From Haloarcula mannanilytica (GTDB taxonomy: Archaea > Halobacteriota > Halobacteria > Halobacteriales > Haloarculaceae), in the NCBI RefSeq assembly GCF_005406125.1, contig NZ_BIXZ01000004.1:62001-126000 (forward strand): DNA of 64,000 bases. The letters are read 5' to 3'. Shown in pieces: positions 8,256 through 16,620 of the stretch (position 1 is the first letter of the stretch; every line of letters begins with the position of its first letter). A program made the translations under genes and the position numbers. Under the pieces are notes generated by a model. It worked only from the letters and a program-made list of their open reading frames with translations, ran no database searches and was not told the origin of the DNA.

Positions 8256-9230
8256 ATGAAAGCGACCGCGAAGGCACATCCGATTCAGGGGCTGGTCAAG
8301 TACCACGGGATGCGCGACGAGGAACTGCGACTGCCGTACCACGACAGCATCTCTGTCTGTACCGCGCCGAGCCACTCGAAGACGACGGCCGCCTTCGACC
8401 CGGACCGCGATGAGGACGTGTACGTCATCGACGGCGAGGAAGTCACCGGCCGCGGGGCCGAACGCATCGACGCTGTCGTCGAGCATGTCCGCAATCTCGC
8501 GGGCATCGACCACGGTGTGCGCTTCGAGTCGGCGAACAACTTCCCGACGAACATCGGCTTTGGCTCCTCCTCGTCGGGCTTTGCCGCCGCGGCGATGGCC
8601 CTCGTTGAGGCGGCCGGGCTGGACATGACTCGACCCGAAATTTCGACTGTTGCGCGCCGTGGCTCCTCCTCGGCCGCCCGCGCGGTGACGGGCGCGTTCT
8701 CCCACCTCCGGACCGGCATGAACGACAAAGACTGCCGCAGCGAGCGCATCGAGACGGACCTCGAAGACGACCTCCGCATCGTCGCCGGCATGGTCCCTTC
8801 CTACAAGGAAACCGAGGAGGCCCACAAGGAGGCCGCCGAAAGTCACATGTTCGAATCCCGGATGGCCCACATCCACGGCCAGATTTCGGACATGCGCGAC
8901 GCACTGTACGAGGCTGATTTCGACGCCGTCTTCGACCTCGCCGAGAAGGACTCCCTGTCGCTGGCCGCCGCGACGATGACCGGCCCCGCCGGCTGGGTGT
9001 ACTGGCAGCCACGCACCATCGAGATTTTCAACGCCGTCCGAGAGCTCCGCAACAGCGAGGACGTGCCGGTGTACTTCTCCGTCGACACTGGCGCGAGCGT
9101 CTACATCAACACGACCGAAGCGTACGTCGACCGCGTCGAGGAGACGGTCGCTGACTGCGGCGTCGACACCCGTGTCTGGGAGGTCGGCGGTCCCGCACAG
9201 ATACTCGATTCGGACGAGGCGCTGTTCTGA
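8256..9230 (+). CDS. mvaD: Phosphomevalonate decarboxylase (alternative mevalonate pathway)
   Basis: This 324-residue GHMP-fold enzyme has the N terminus MKATAKAHPIQGLVKYHG, the active-site loop FPTNIGFGSSSSGFAAAA near residue 95, and ARRGSSSAARAVTGAFSHL near 130. This is the haloarchaeal homologue of diphosphomevalonate decarboxylase. In Haloferax volcanii the family was shown to act on phosphomevalonate to give isopentenyl phosphate, which isopentenyl phosphate kinase then phosphorylates; I transfer that substrate by family membership. It supplies isoprenoids for archaeal lipids, carotenoids and squalene. The gene stands alone on its strand; the kinase is not seen in this window. Confidence 0.92.
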   Translation: MKATAKAHPIQGLVKYHGMRDEELRLPYHDSISVCTAPSHSKTTAAFDPDRDEDVYVIDGEEVTGRGAERIDAVVEHVRNLAGIDHGVRFESANNFPTNIGFGSSSSGFAAAAMALVEAAGLDMTRPEISTVARRGSSSAARAVTGAFSHLRTGMNDKDCRSERIETDLEDDLRIVAGMVPSYKETEEAHKEAAESHMFESRMAHIHGQISDMRDALYEADFDAVFDLAEKDSLSLAAATMTGPAGWVYWQPRTIEIFNAVRELRNSEDVPVYFSVDTGASVYINTTEAYVDRVEETVADCGVDTRVWEVGGPAQILDSDEALF

Positions 9231-9296
9231 GCGGCTAGCGACCGGTCCGAAGCCGAGCACAGGGTTAACCGGATGCCGTCCTAACCGGCGGACACA

Positions 9297-10442
9297 ATGC
9301 GCGTCGCCGTTCTCGGAGCCGGATACGCCGGGCTCACGCTCGCCAGAAAGCTTGAACAGACACTTCCCGACAGCGTCTCGCTGGTCGTCGTCGACGAGCA
9401 GGCTGAACACCTCGTCCAGCACGAACTCCATCGGGTCGTCCGGCGGCCGTCGCTGGCCGAGGAGATAACTGTCGACCTCGACGCTGTCCTCGACTGTGAG
9501 ATCCGACAGGCGACGGTCACGGACGTAGACCCCGACGCGGGGACGGCGACGCTTGACGGTTCGGAGACGCTGTCCTACGACGTGGGTGCGGTGTGTCTCG
9601 GCGCACGAACGGCCTTCTACGGTCTTCCGGGCGTGCGCGAGCACGCGACGCCGCTGAAGCGCCTTGCGGACGCCCGCGAGATACGCGAGGGGTTCCTCAA
9701 CTTGGATGACGGCGACCGCGTTGTCGTCGGCGGTGCCGGCCTGTCGGGTATCCAGGTGGCCGGCGAACTGGCCGAAATGCGCGAGGACAGCGACATCGAG
9801 GTCCTGCTGCTCGAACAGGAGGACGCCGTTGCGCCGTCGTTCCCGGCATCGTTCCAGTCGGCGGTCCACGACGCGCTGGTCGGTGTCGGTGTCACTGTCC
9901 AGACCGGGACCGGCGTGGCCGAAGCCGACGCTGACTCGCTCACCCTCGATGACGGCTCGGAGTTGGCGATGGACCAGTTCGTCTGGACCGGCGGTATCGA
10001 GGGGTCGCTGGCGCTCGATGCCGACCGACCTGTCGTCCGGGCGGACCTCCGACTAGGCGAGTCGACCTTTGCCGTCGGCGACGCGGCCAAAGTGGTCGAC
10101 AGCGACGGCGAGGCCGTGCCCGCAAGCGCATCGGCGGCCATCCGCGAGGCCCGCGTCGCCGCCGACAACATCGCAACGCTGGTCGACCACAGACGGGGCA
10201 ACTCCGGCGAGTTCCAGCCCCGACTCACCCAGTACCAGTTCGACGTACCGGGGTGGCTCGTCTCGGTCGGCGACGACGCTGTGGCGAAGGTCGGCCCTTC
10301 TATCCTCACCGGGCGGGCCGCGCTGGCGCTGAAGACGACCGTCGGCGCGGGCTATCTGGGCACGGTGGGTGCCGTCGAGAATGCGGTCGACCTCGTCAGG
10401 GATGAACTGGACCTCGATGAGGAGGAGCCAGAAGGGGAGTAG
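9297..10442 (+). CDS. Type II NADH dehydrogenase-like FAD oxidoreductase
   Basis: This 381-residue flavoprotein has two Rossmann motifs: VAVLGAGYAGLTLARKL at residue 3 for FAD and VVVGGAGLSGIQVAGELAE near 145 for NAD(P)H. The segment STFAVGDAAKVVDSDGEAVPASASAAIREA is the second FAD contact of the Ndh/FccB group. It probably oxidises NADH and reduces menaquinone at the membrane face without proton pumping, complementing the complex I-like operon at 29.7-40.4 kb, which lacks the NADH-binding subunits. Substrate and acceptor are inferred. No membrane helix is evident apart from a hydrophobic stretch near the C terminus. Confidence 0.85.
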   Translation: MRVAVLGAGYAGLTLARKLEQTLPDSVSLVVVDEQAEHLVQHELHRVVRRPSLAEEITVDLDAVLDCEIRQATVTDVDPDAGTATLDGSETLSYDVGAVCLGARTAFYGLPGVREHATPLKRLADAREIREGFLNLDDGDRVVVGGAGLSGIQVAGELAEMREDSDIEVLLLEQEDAVAPSFPASFQSAVHDALVGVGVTVQTGTGVAEADADSLTLDDGSELAMDQFVWTGGIEGSLALDADRPVVRADLRLGESTFAVGDAAKVVDSDGEAVPASASAAIREARVAADNIATLVDHRRGNSGEFQPRLTQYQFDVPGWLVSVGDDAVAKVGPSILTGRAALALKTTVGAGYLGTVGAVENAVDLVRDELDLDEEEPEGE

Positions 10443-10470
10443 AAGGACGGGAAAACAGGAAAACAGCGCG

Positions 10471-11448
10471 TCAGTCCTCGTCGTCTTCGGTCGCGTTGGC
10501 GAGTACGTCGTCTGGTTCGATCCAGATGACGAACTCGTCTTCGTCGTCGCGGTCGACGACGCCGTTGATGTACTCGCCGTCGACCGGGGCGGTGTTCACC
10601 TCGGACTCGGCGACGGGGACGACCTGCCGGACCTCGTCGACGATCCAGCCCATCGCGCCCTGTTCCTCGAACACGTCCGCGTCGAAGACGACGATGAGGT
10701 TCTGCGTGCCCTCGCTGTCGATGTCCATCATCGCCTTGGGGTTGAGAATCGTCGTAATCTGGCCCCGGAGGTCGACGACACCCTCGACGTAGTCGTCGGT
10801 GTTCGGGACGCGGGTGACCGTCTCGCGCTTGACGATCTCCTCGACGTAGTCGATGTCGAGACAGTAGTACTCGTCGCCGAGCGCGAATTCGAGCACCCGA
10901 ACCAGTTCCTCTGTCTGGGTGGACTCGTCGTCGATAGCCGCGGCGCGAGCGCCGCCCTCGGTGGTGGCGGCGTTGCTCGACTCCATCGCCTCCTCGATGA
11001 GCTCCTGGTCGGGCAGTTCGACACCGGTCGGTCCCTGCATCGGGTTGGCCGTCGCCGACAGATCGTCGGTCGGCTGGTCGACAGCGCCGGCGTCGGTGTC
11101 GCCGGTCGCTACCTGTGCGGAGGCCTCGGCCGCCCGCTGTGCGGCGGCGAGAGCGTCAGCGTCGCCCTGACCAGCTGCATCGGCGGAATCAGAACCGCTG
11201 TCGTTGCCTTCAGCAGCCTGCCCGTCGGTTGCAGCCGTGGCGTCGTCCGTCTCGTCGCTGTCGGTCGCCTCCGTCGCGGTCGTTTCTGTCGCTCCACCCT
11301 CGGCTCCGCTCTCGTCGTCAGGCTGTTCACCGGAGCCGTCCGCGGAGGTTTCGTCTGTCTCCTCGGCGTCGTCGGTACTTTCGGCCTTGTTCCCCTCGCG
11401 CATCTGTCGGATGCGTTCCGCCCTGTCCATACGTTCGTCGTCACTCAT
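10471..11448 (-). CDS. cheW: CheW-domain chemotaxis adaptor with long acidic N-terminal region
   Basis: This 325-residue protein has about 180 residues of low-complexity, Asp/Glu/Ala/Thr-rich sequence followed by a CheW domain (about 185-320). CheW hallmarks are LVRVLEFALGDEYYCLDIDYVEEIV, the RVPNTDDYVEGVVDLRGQITTILNP segment, and IVDEVRQVVPV. CheW couples receptors to the CheA kinase in the signalling array. Its start overlaps the stop of the upstream ParA-like gene by four bases (11445-11448), so both are translated from one message. The acidic leader is unusually long for a CheW and may be a tether or a partner-binding tail. Confidence 0.92.
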   Translation of the reverse strand: MSDDERMDRAERIRQMREGNKAESTDDAEETDETSADGSGEQPDDESGAEGGATETTATEATDSDETDDATAATDGQAAEGNDSGSDSADAAGQGDADALAAAQRAAEASAQVATGDTDAGAVDQPTDDLSATANPMQGPTGVELPDQELIEEAMESSNAATTEGGARAAAIDDESTQTEELVRVLEFALGDEYYCLDIDYVEEIVKRETVTRVPNTDDYVEGVVDLRGQITTILNPKAMMDIDSEGTQNLIVVFDADVFEEQGAMGWIVDEVRQVVPVAESEVNTAPVDGEYINGVVDRDDEDEFVIWIEPDDVLANATEDDED

Positions 11449-12347
11449 GCTGGTACCTCTGTGTCGGTAAAGCCGAACTGCTCGTCGAGTTCCGTGGCGA
11501 TGTCCTCGAAGACAGCCGCCATGTCACACGATTCCTCGGTCGCGAAGATAGACTGGCCGGCGCTGAACGCGCGCTGGAGCGCGACCCGCTTGCGGACCTC
11601 CCAGACGGGGCTGTCCGGGAACGCCATGTTGAACCATTCGAGCATCGTCTCGTCCTCGGACGTGGTCTCGACGCGGTTGGCGACGACGCCGAGCGTGTTG
11701 ATCGACGCGTCCGTCTGGCGCTCCATCGCAGCCATCTGGTCCATCAGCAGTTCGATGGCTCGCTCGGAGGTGGCTTCAGTCAGTGCGGGAATGAGGACGT
11801 TCTGTGCGGCGTACATGCCGGTGTCGGTCAGCTTCCCGTAAAAGGGCGGGCAGTCGATGATGACGTAGTCGTAGTCGGTCTCAAGCGTCGACAGCGCCCG
11901 GTCGAGCGTATCGAGCGCGTGCGATCCCGTGACCATCTCCGGCGTGACGTTGATCGCGAACGAGGCCAGCGCGGCCTGGTTGATATCTCCGCCCTGGGTG
12001 TTGACCCGGGCGATGAGGTCCGCGATAGTCAGTTCGTGTTCGGCCTGGAGCATGTCGATGCTGGAGGGGATCACATCCATCTCCTCGCCCTCACAGATGA
12101 GGTCGCCCAGCGCCGACGGGTCGCCGGTCAGTGCGTCGAACAGCGTTGGCGGGTCAGCGTCGTACTCATCGACCAGCCCGACGCCCTCCGTGGCGTTGCC
12201 CTGTGGGTCGAGGTCGATAAAGAGGACATCCCGGCCGCGGTCGTTCAGTGCACCGGCTACGTTGATAGCAACTGTCGTCTTTCCGGTCCCGCCCTTCGCG
12301 TTGGTCACGCAGAAGCGCGCTGGACCGGTTCCTGATTGCCGGTTCAT
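11445..12347 (-). CDS. parA: ParA/MinD-type partitioning ATPase
   Basis: This 300-residue P-loop ATPase has the deviant Walker A motif KGGTGKTTVAINVAGAL near residue 18, LFIDLDPQGNATEGVGL (A' motif), and DYVIIDCPPFYGKL (switch II). There is no obvious membrane-targeting amphipathic helix at the C terminus. ParA proteins position plasmids, chromosomes or protein arrays by ATP-dependent surface gradients. Its tight coupling to cheW suggests it places chemosensory arrays, as bacterial ParC does with ParP. An open frame reaches back to 12380, but the TATA box at 12381-12388 would put the transcription start near the ATG at 12347, which I chose. Confidence 0.9.
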   Translation of the reverse strand: MNRQSGTGPARFCVTNAKGGTGKTTVAINVAGALNDRGRDVLFIDLDPQGNATEGVGLVDEYDADPPTLFDALTGDPSALGDLICEGEEMDVIPSSIDMLQAEHELTIADLIARVNTQGGDINQAALASFAINVTPEMVTGSHALDTLDRALSTLETDYDYVIIDCPPFYGKLTDTGMYAAQNVLIPALTEATSERAIELLMDQMAAMERQTDASINTLGVVANRVETTSEDETMLEWFNMAFPDSPVWEVRKRVALQRAFSAGQSIFATEESCDMAAVFEDIATELDEQFGFTDTEVPA

Positions 12348-12380
12348 CGTCGAAGTGTCCACAGGTCGACCCCGAGCCAC

Positions 12381-12388
12381 TATAAAAA
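12381..12388 (-). promoter_or_regulatory. TATA box of the parA-cheW operon
   Basis: On the minus strand the sequence tttttata lies about 34 bases before the ATG at 12347. It excludes the longer open frame starting at 12380 and supports a leaderless or very short-leader transcript. Confidence 0.6.
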
Positions 12389-12487
12389 TGTGGTCCCGAT
12401 TATCAACGTCGCAACTCGGGAGCGGGAAGACAATGATTCGGAAATGCCCGTGAGCGCGTGCATGACGGGAGTCTGACGGTGTGCAAG

Positions 12488-12496
12488 ATTTATCAT
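12488..12496 (+). promoter_or_regulatory. TATA-like box of the ArlD/E-domain gene
   Basis: The sequence gatttatca begins 33 bases before the ATG at 12521. It lies in the 173-base divergent region shared with the parA-cheW operon. Confidence 0.5.
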
Positions 12497-12520
12497 CGTG
12501 TAGATTGAAGGGGTAGTATC

Positions 12521-13006
12521 ATGACTATCAACCCGCGCGACTACGACTTAGACGAGTTACGGAAGATGGCTCGCCAGCGGGGGAACGGGGTGAGCGACGA
12601 GGACGTTCCGGACCCGGCGAACCTCGATATGGGGCTTGACGACGCCGACGAGGAAGTGCTTGCGGGGAGTTCCTTTCGCTCCGGCCTGTACCGCGAACTG
12701 CTCCCGTTCCTCGGCGGTGAGGCCGAGGAGAAGCCCTATCTCGGGACCCTCCCCGAGACGTACGCCGCGGAGTTCGTCATCTTCGAGTGGCTCGAGTTCC
12801 TGCTGATGCACTCCGGCTATCAGGGGGCCGACGAGGCGCTCGATTACTACCGCTCTATCGACTGGATCACCGAGGACGTACAGGACGACCTCTCGGATTA
12901 CTTGCTCGGTATCGACGAGTCCGCGACCAACGACGACAACGAACTGAGCGTCGACGACCACATGTTGAGTCTCGTCTACGTCGCGAAGCTCACCGCGATG
13001 ACGTAA
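12521..13006 (+). CDS. ArlD/ArlE (FlaD/E) domain protein
   Basis: This 161-residue protein has a C-terminal archaellum accessory domain of the FlaD/E type: KPYLGTLPETYAAEFVIFEWLEFLLMHSG, then ALDYYRSIDWITEDVQDDLSDYLLG, followed by DHMLSLVYVAKLTAM. The first ~55 residues (DYDLDELRKMARQRGNG) resemble the N terminus of haloarchaeal FlaCE/FlaD proteins. In the archaellum, ArlCDE form the cytoplasmic ring that receives the chemotaxis signal through CheF. No archaellin or ArlHIJ gene is nearby, so this is an orphan paralogue. Its neighbours, a ParA-CheW pair and an actin-like gene, point to a role in positioning or linking the motility apparatus, which is an inference. Confidence 0.85.
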   Translation: MTINPRDYDLDELRKMARQRGNGVSDEDVPDPANLDMGLDDADEEVLAGSSFRSGLYRELLPFLGGEAEEKPYLGTLPETYAAEFVIFEWLEFLLMHSGYQGADEALDYYRSIDWITEDVQDDLSDYLLGIDESATNDDNELSVDDHMLSLVYVAKLTAMT

Positions 13007-13111
13007 CCTTCATTTTCAGCAACAATTCTCCGTTTCAAATCCCTGATAGCGACGGGTGTCGACGCCGGCTCCCCGAGGGGGCGGCTATCAGTCCTGAATA
13101 CTAGGGAGAGA

Positions 13112-13119
13112 ATATATAC
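13112..13119 (+). promoter_or_regulatory. TATA box of the actin-like gene
   Basis: The sequence atatatac begins 34 bases before the ATG at 13146, indicating a dedicated promoter and a nearly leaderless transcript for the actin-like gene. Confidence 0.6.
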
Positions 13120-13145
13120 CGGCCGGTCGACAAAGACGACCGTAC

Positions 13146-14240
13146 ATGAGTGACGACGACGCGGACGACGGAGCCGGGTCCGAATCGGACGCCGGTGTGT
13201 CGTCAAGCGGCGCTGCGGCTGTTCCGGTCGGGGTCAAGCTCGGAAGCACCCGGACCGTCATTGCCCTGCCAGGCGAACACGGGACGGAGAATCGAATCAT
13301 CAAGACGCTGACGTGCATGGCGACCTACGAGGACGCCCTGACCGGCGAGGAGAAGGTCCTCTACGGCGAGGAAGCGGCTCGCGAGTACCCGGACCGCGTC
13401 GAGTACATGCTTCGGTCGGGACTGCCTGAAGACGCCGACCGGGCCGAGATGACCAAGACGTTCTTCGAGGCGATCATCGAGGAAAACGACATCCCGGCAA
13501 ACAGCGGCGTGGTGTATGCCATCCCGACCATCGACAATCCGACTGGGCTGGAGAACCTGCAGAACGTCATCGAGAACTCCTCGATCGGGCTGGATCTCGT
13601 CGAGAGCTATCCGGAGTCGCTGTGTGGCTCCATTCCGGCCTTTGGCGATGATCTCGAAGCCATCGACGAGATCTTCGTCGCCGTCAACATGGGGTCGACG
13701 AACCTCGAAGCCTCCGCGTACCGACGGGGCGAGCAGTTGTCTCCGTTCACGACGGGCGCAGTGACCGGCAACGAAGTCGACCGGATGATCGCCAACTACG
13801 TCGAGGAGGAGACCCAGGGCCGTGTCAACATCGACAACCAGACCGCCCGCGAATACAAGGAAGAGCACGCCGACTTCGTCGATTTCGAGCCGTTCACGGA
13901 CATCATCCAGCAGCCCGGCGGCGGCTCACACGAGTTCACTATCGAGCGCTCGGTGATGGACGCGCTCGACGAGTACCTCGACGACGCCGTCGACGAGCTG
14001 GCGAACACGTTCCTGCCGGAGCTGGCAAACGACTACATGAAGGTGTACCAGCTGGCGCTGGACCGGCCCATCGCCATCACCGGCGGCATGGCCTGTATCC
14101 CCGGCATCGTCGAGGAGTTCGAGGAGCGACTCAGCGCGGAGCTGAACCGTGACATCGACGTTATCGCCGCCGACGAACCGGATATCGCTCCGACTATCGG
14201 CGCACAGCGAATCGCGGCCCGTCTCGTAGATACCAACTAG
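13146..14240 (+). CDS. Actin/MreB-fold ATPase, salactin-like
   Basis: This 364-residue protein has the ASKHA nucleotide-binding motifs in order: phosphate-1 loop VGVKLGSTRTVIALP (about 28-42), phosphate-2 loop VAVNMGSTNLEASAY (about 178-192) and adenosine motif AITGGMACIPG (about 312-322). The N terminus is a ~25-residue acidic tail. The size and motifs fit the haloarchaeal actin homologue salactin, which forms dynamically unstable filaments in Halobacterium; I cannot confirm orthology without an alignment. A plasmid ParM/Alp-like or MreB-like protein is the alternative. It has its own promoter and sits next to an ArlD/E-domain gene and the parA-cheW operon. Confidence 0.8.
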   Translation: MSDDDADDGAGSESDAGVSSSGAAAVPVGVKLGSTRTVIALPGEHGTENRIIKTLTCMATYEDALTGEEKVLYGEEAAREYPDRVEYMLRSGLPEDADRAEMTKTFFEAIIEENDIPANSGVVYAIPTIDNPTGLENLQNVIENSSIGLDLVESYPESLCGSIPAFGDDLEAIDEIFVAVNMGSTNLEASAYRRGEQLSPFTTGAVTGNEVDRMIANYVEEETQGRVNIDNQTAREYKEEHADFVDFEPFTDIIQQPGGGSHEFTIERSVMDALDEYLDDAVDELANTFLPELANDYMKVYQLALDRPIAITGGMACIPGIVEEFEERLSAELNRDIDVIAADEPDIAPTIGAQRIAARLVDTN

Positions 14241-14422
14241 GGGTTCCGCCAGCAGTCCAGCCACCGCTCGATTACGGGTTCGGACTGGGCCATCTTGTGC
14301 TCGGTGTCGTTCGATAGCAGTTCGAACACGTCAGTATCGATTCCGAGGCGGACCCTGTCGGCCGAAACTCCCCCACCCTGTAGGTCCCGGGCTGGCTGGC
14401 CGCCAAGACGGATACGTGGCAT
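14237..14422 (-). CDS. Hypothetical protein, 61 residues
   Basis: This small frame converges on the actin-like gene, sharing the bases ctag at the two stops. It begins MPRIRLGGQPARDLQG and contains DTDVFELLSNDTEHKM and a C-terminal ERWLDCWRNP. Third-position GC is high, as in its neighbours, and there is no competing frame in the spacer, which supports it being real. There are no recognised motifs. It could be a haloarchaeal lineage-specific protein or a chance frame. Confidence 0.45.
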   Translation of the reverse strand: MPRIRLGGQPARDLQGGGVSADRVRLGIDTDVFELLSNDTEHKMAQSEPVIERWLDCWRNP

Positions 14423-14632
14423 GTGGCCGGCTACGGCAGCATGATACCTAAATCCAAGTCAGACAACCGTCTGCCGGTCGACGGACGAACCTGTGAAGCG
14501 ACGGCAGATCGGCGGACGCAGCCACCTGCGAGCGGTAGCGGTATGATCTGCTCCCGGGAGATATTAATTTATACTTCCAGTATCAGAATAGATAAGTGAA
14601 TCTCAAGTCCTAAGGAGTGTTTTGTTCCGATA

Positions 14633-16129
14633 ATGGGAAAAATTATCAATTTAGATAATTCAGATACCGCTCCGCCCGACGTGCTCACGAGCACCGGCTC
14701 GGGCGGGTTCCTCTCGACAGGCTATCTCCGCGACGAGCCGGCGCTGGCGGCCGTCGACGGCGACGAAACGCCGCGGTTTGCACTCACGAGCAGTAAGCAC
14801 GGCATCGAAATCGGGCCGGAAGCGTCAGGCGAGACGGTCCGACCGGGGAGCGACTACCGCATGATCGGCGTCGTGACGGACAAGCGACTCCTCTTGTTGG
14901 TGGGCAGCGACGACGGCGACACGCGGTTCGCGATCCCGCACGTCGAAATCGACCAGATAGCCGGTGACCGGTCGCTGGGACACGGCCGCATCACGTTCCG
15001 GCGGTGCGGCGACACGGAGTGGCGAGTCCACTGCGGCAAGGAGGGGCTCGTGGACCTGACGGCGTATCTCTCACACGCCTCGCAGGCGTGGGTCCGCGTC
15101 GAGAACATCTTGGACGAGGTCAAGCGGATGCTCGTCACAGCGACCGAGCAGCGCGACCGGGGGGACCACGACGCGGCACTGGAGACGGTGCTGGAAGCCG
15201 GTGAGCGGCTTGATGCGGCTAGCAAGACGGCCGCCGAGTTTGGTCCGTCCGGTGAGACGAACGCACTCGCAGGCCGTGTCGCGACGGTACGAGAGCGCCA
15301 CATCGCGACACTCACGGAGGTCCGCCGGAGCCGCGCGCGGCAGGCGGTCGACACCGGCGAGCAGCGCTGGCGACGAAACGAGTTCGAAGCGGCCTACGAC
15401 GCCTACGACGAGGCACGAGCGGAATACGAGGAGATACTATCCCTCCCGACAGCGGCCATCCCCGAACGCGACGACATCCGTGACGAGCGAGACCGACTCG
15501 ATACCGTGGTGGAAGATCTCGAACGGTCGCCGCTGCGCGTCGCGGTCTCAGCCGACAACGAGGCCGTCGCGGCGGAGGACCCGGCTGTCGCCGCCGACCA
15601 CTGGATCGAGGCGCTGGAAGCCTACCGCGAGGTCCTCGAACTCGACTGGGGTGCGGACGAGCGCCGGTTCGCCGGTGACCCCGAGAGGGTCCGAGACCGA
15701 CTGGGGACCGTCGCGGAAAACCTCGTCGCTGCGCGGCGGACGGTCGCAACGGATGCGATGGAAGCCGGGGACTGGTACGCTGATGCCAGCCAACCCGACG
15801 CCGCGATAGAAGAGTATGAGGCGGCACGGGCGGCGTTCGAAACCGCGCTGGCCGCAGCCAGAGACTGCTATCCGGATGCCACCGACCACCTGGCGGCGGA
15901 GCTCGATGCCGTCGAACAGCGGCTCTCGCGGGCAAAAGCAAGAGCCGACGGCGAACCCGTCGATGTCGACGACCGCTTCGGTGATACCGAGCCGACGCCG
16001 GACCTCGGCCTAGCGACGGCCGATGACCGCTCGCCGTCACCGGCTGATGCGACTGAGCTTTCGGACATCGAGAGCGGTGTCGACGGACCCGATACAAAAA
16101 TTGACCCGACGGGCCACGGCGGCCAGTAA
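14633..16129 (+). CDS. PH-like/helical-repeat protein of unknown function
   Basis: This is a 498-residue soluble protein. Residues ~40-165 look like a bacterial PH (GRAM-like) beta domain (YRMIGVVTDKRLLLLVG, FAIPHVEIDQIAGD, GRITFRRCGDTEWRVHCG). Residues ~170-430 are Ala/Arg/Glu-rich helices with TPR-like spacing (WRRNEFEAAYDAYDEARAEY and AGDWYADASQPDAAIEEYEAA), and the last ~60 are an acidic, disordered-looking tail. An AT-rich promoter (14561-14573) and an AAGGAG at 14612-14617 precede the ATG. No enzyme motif is visible; a scaffold role is possible because it follows the actin-like gene. Confidence 0.8.
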   Translation: MGKIINLDNSDTAPPDVLTSTGSGGFLSTGYLRDEPALAAVDGDETPRFALTSSKHGIEIGPEASGETVRPGSDYRMIGVVTDKRLLLLVGSDDGDTRFAIPHVEIDQIAGDRSLGHGRITFRRCGDTEWRVHCGKEGLVDLTAYLSHASQAWVRVENILDEVKRMLVTATEQRDRGDHDAALETVLEAGERLDAASKTAAEFGPSGETNALAGRVATVRERHIATLTEVRRSRARQAVDTGEQRWRRNEFEAAYDAYDEARAEYEEILSLPTAAIPERDDIRDERDRLDTVVEDLERSPLRVAVSADNEAVAAEDPAVAADHWIEALEAYREVLELDWGADERRFAGDPERVRDRLGTVAENLVAARRTVATDAMEAGDWYADASQPDAAIEEYEAARAAFETALAAARDCYPDATDHLAAELDAVEQRLSRAKARADGEPVDVDDRFGDTEPTPDLGLATADDRSPSPADATELSDIESGVDGPDTKIDPTGHGGQ

Positions 16130-16289
16130 TCTTCGACCACTGTCTATTGCTGATTCGGTTCCTGAATCTACCGTGTCGTAGTGGCCGTTCCGCCATGAAA
16201 CGAGAATTCTGTACAGCGGTATGTGAAAATATACCATAATCAGCCGCTTCAGCCCGTCTCCCGCCGACATCGACTATGGACGGGAGAAG

Positions 16290-16297
16290 ATTTATAT
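16290..16297 (+). promoter_or_regulatory. TATA box of the 44-residue zinc-finger gene
   Basis: The sequence atttatat begins 34 bases before the ATG at 16324. It excludes the longer frame starting at 16276. Confidence 0.55.
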
Positions 16298-16323
16298 TCT
16301 TTAATGAAGTATGCACAATTATA

Positions 16324-16458
16324 ATGAACTGCACCAACTGCGGCACACGGATGTCTTACAACGACCAGACGACAAAGCTCACAGAGTTCGTCTGCCCCAG
16401 TTGCCACGAAACCGTCATCGACTGGAAGGCCGAGGCCCGAAACGCCCGCGTCCACTGA
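16324..16458 (+). CDS. Very small zinc-finger protein, 44 residues
   Basis: The protein MNCTNCGTRMSYNDQ... carries CTNCG at residue 3 and CPSCHETV at about residue 25, one predicted zinc knuckle pair. The start at 16324 is set by the TATA box at 16290-16297. Proteins of this size and pattern are common in haloarchaea and mostly uncharacterised. A T6 run follows the stop. It is monocistronic. Confidence 0.75.
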   Translation: MNCTNCGTRMSYNDQTTKLTEFVCPSCHETVIDWKAEARNARVH

Positions 16459-16471
16459 GCAGTTCACACCG

Positions 16472-16477
16472 TTTTTT
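16472..16477 (+). terminator. Poly-T terminator
   Basis: Six T residues lie 13 bases after the stop of the small zinc-finger gene, consistent with archaeal intrinsic termination. Confidence 0.4.
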
Positions 16478-16620
16478 CGTCGCTACTCTCGCGTGTAGCC
16501 ACTGGCCCGCCGACTGACTACCGTGGCTTGGCGCACGTCTTAAGTTCGATAAACACGAGAAGAATTGCTTATAGGGCAAGATGAGGCCTCTTGTCAATCG
16601 TAGCGGGGTTTGTTTGTAAC

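Noticed and set aside
8145-9869. 574-residue minus-strand frame opposite the decarboxylase and flavoprotein genes
   Set aside because: It is a shadow of two well-supported plus-strand genes with no recognised domain.
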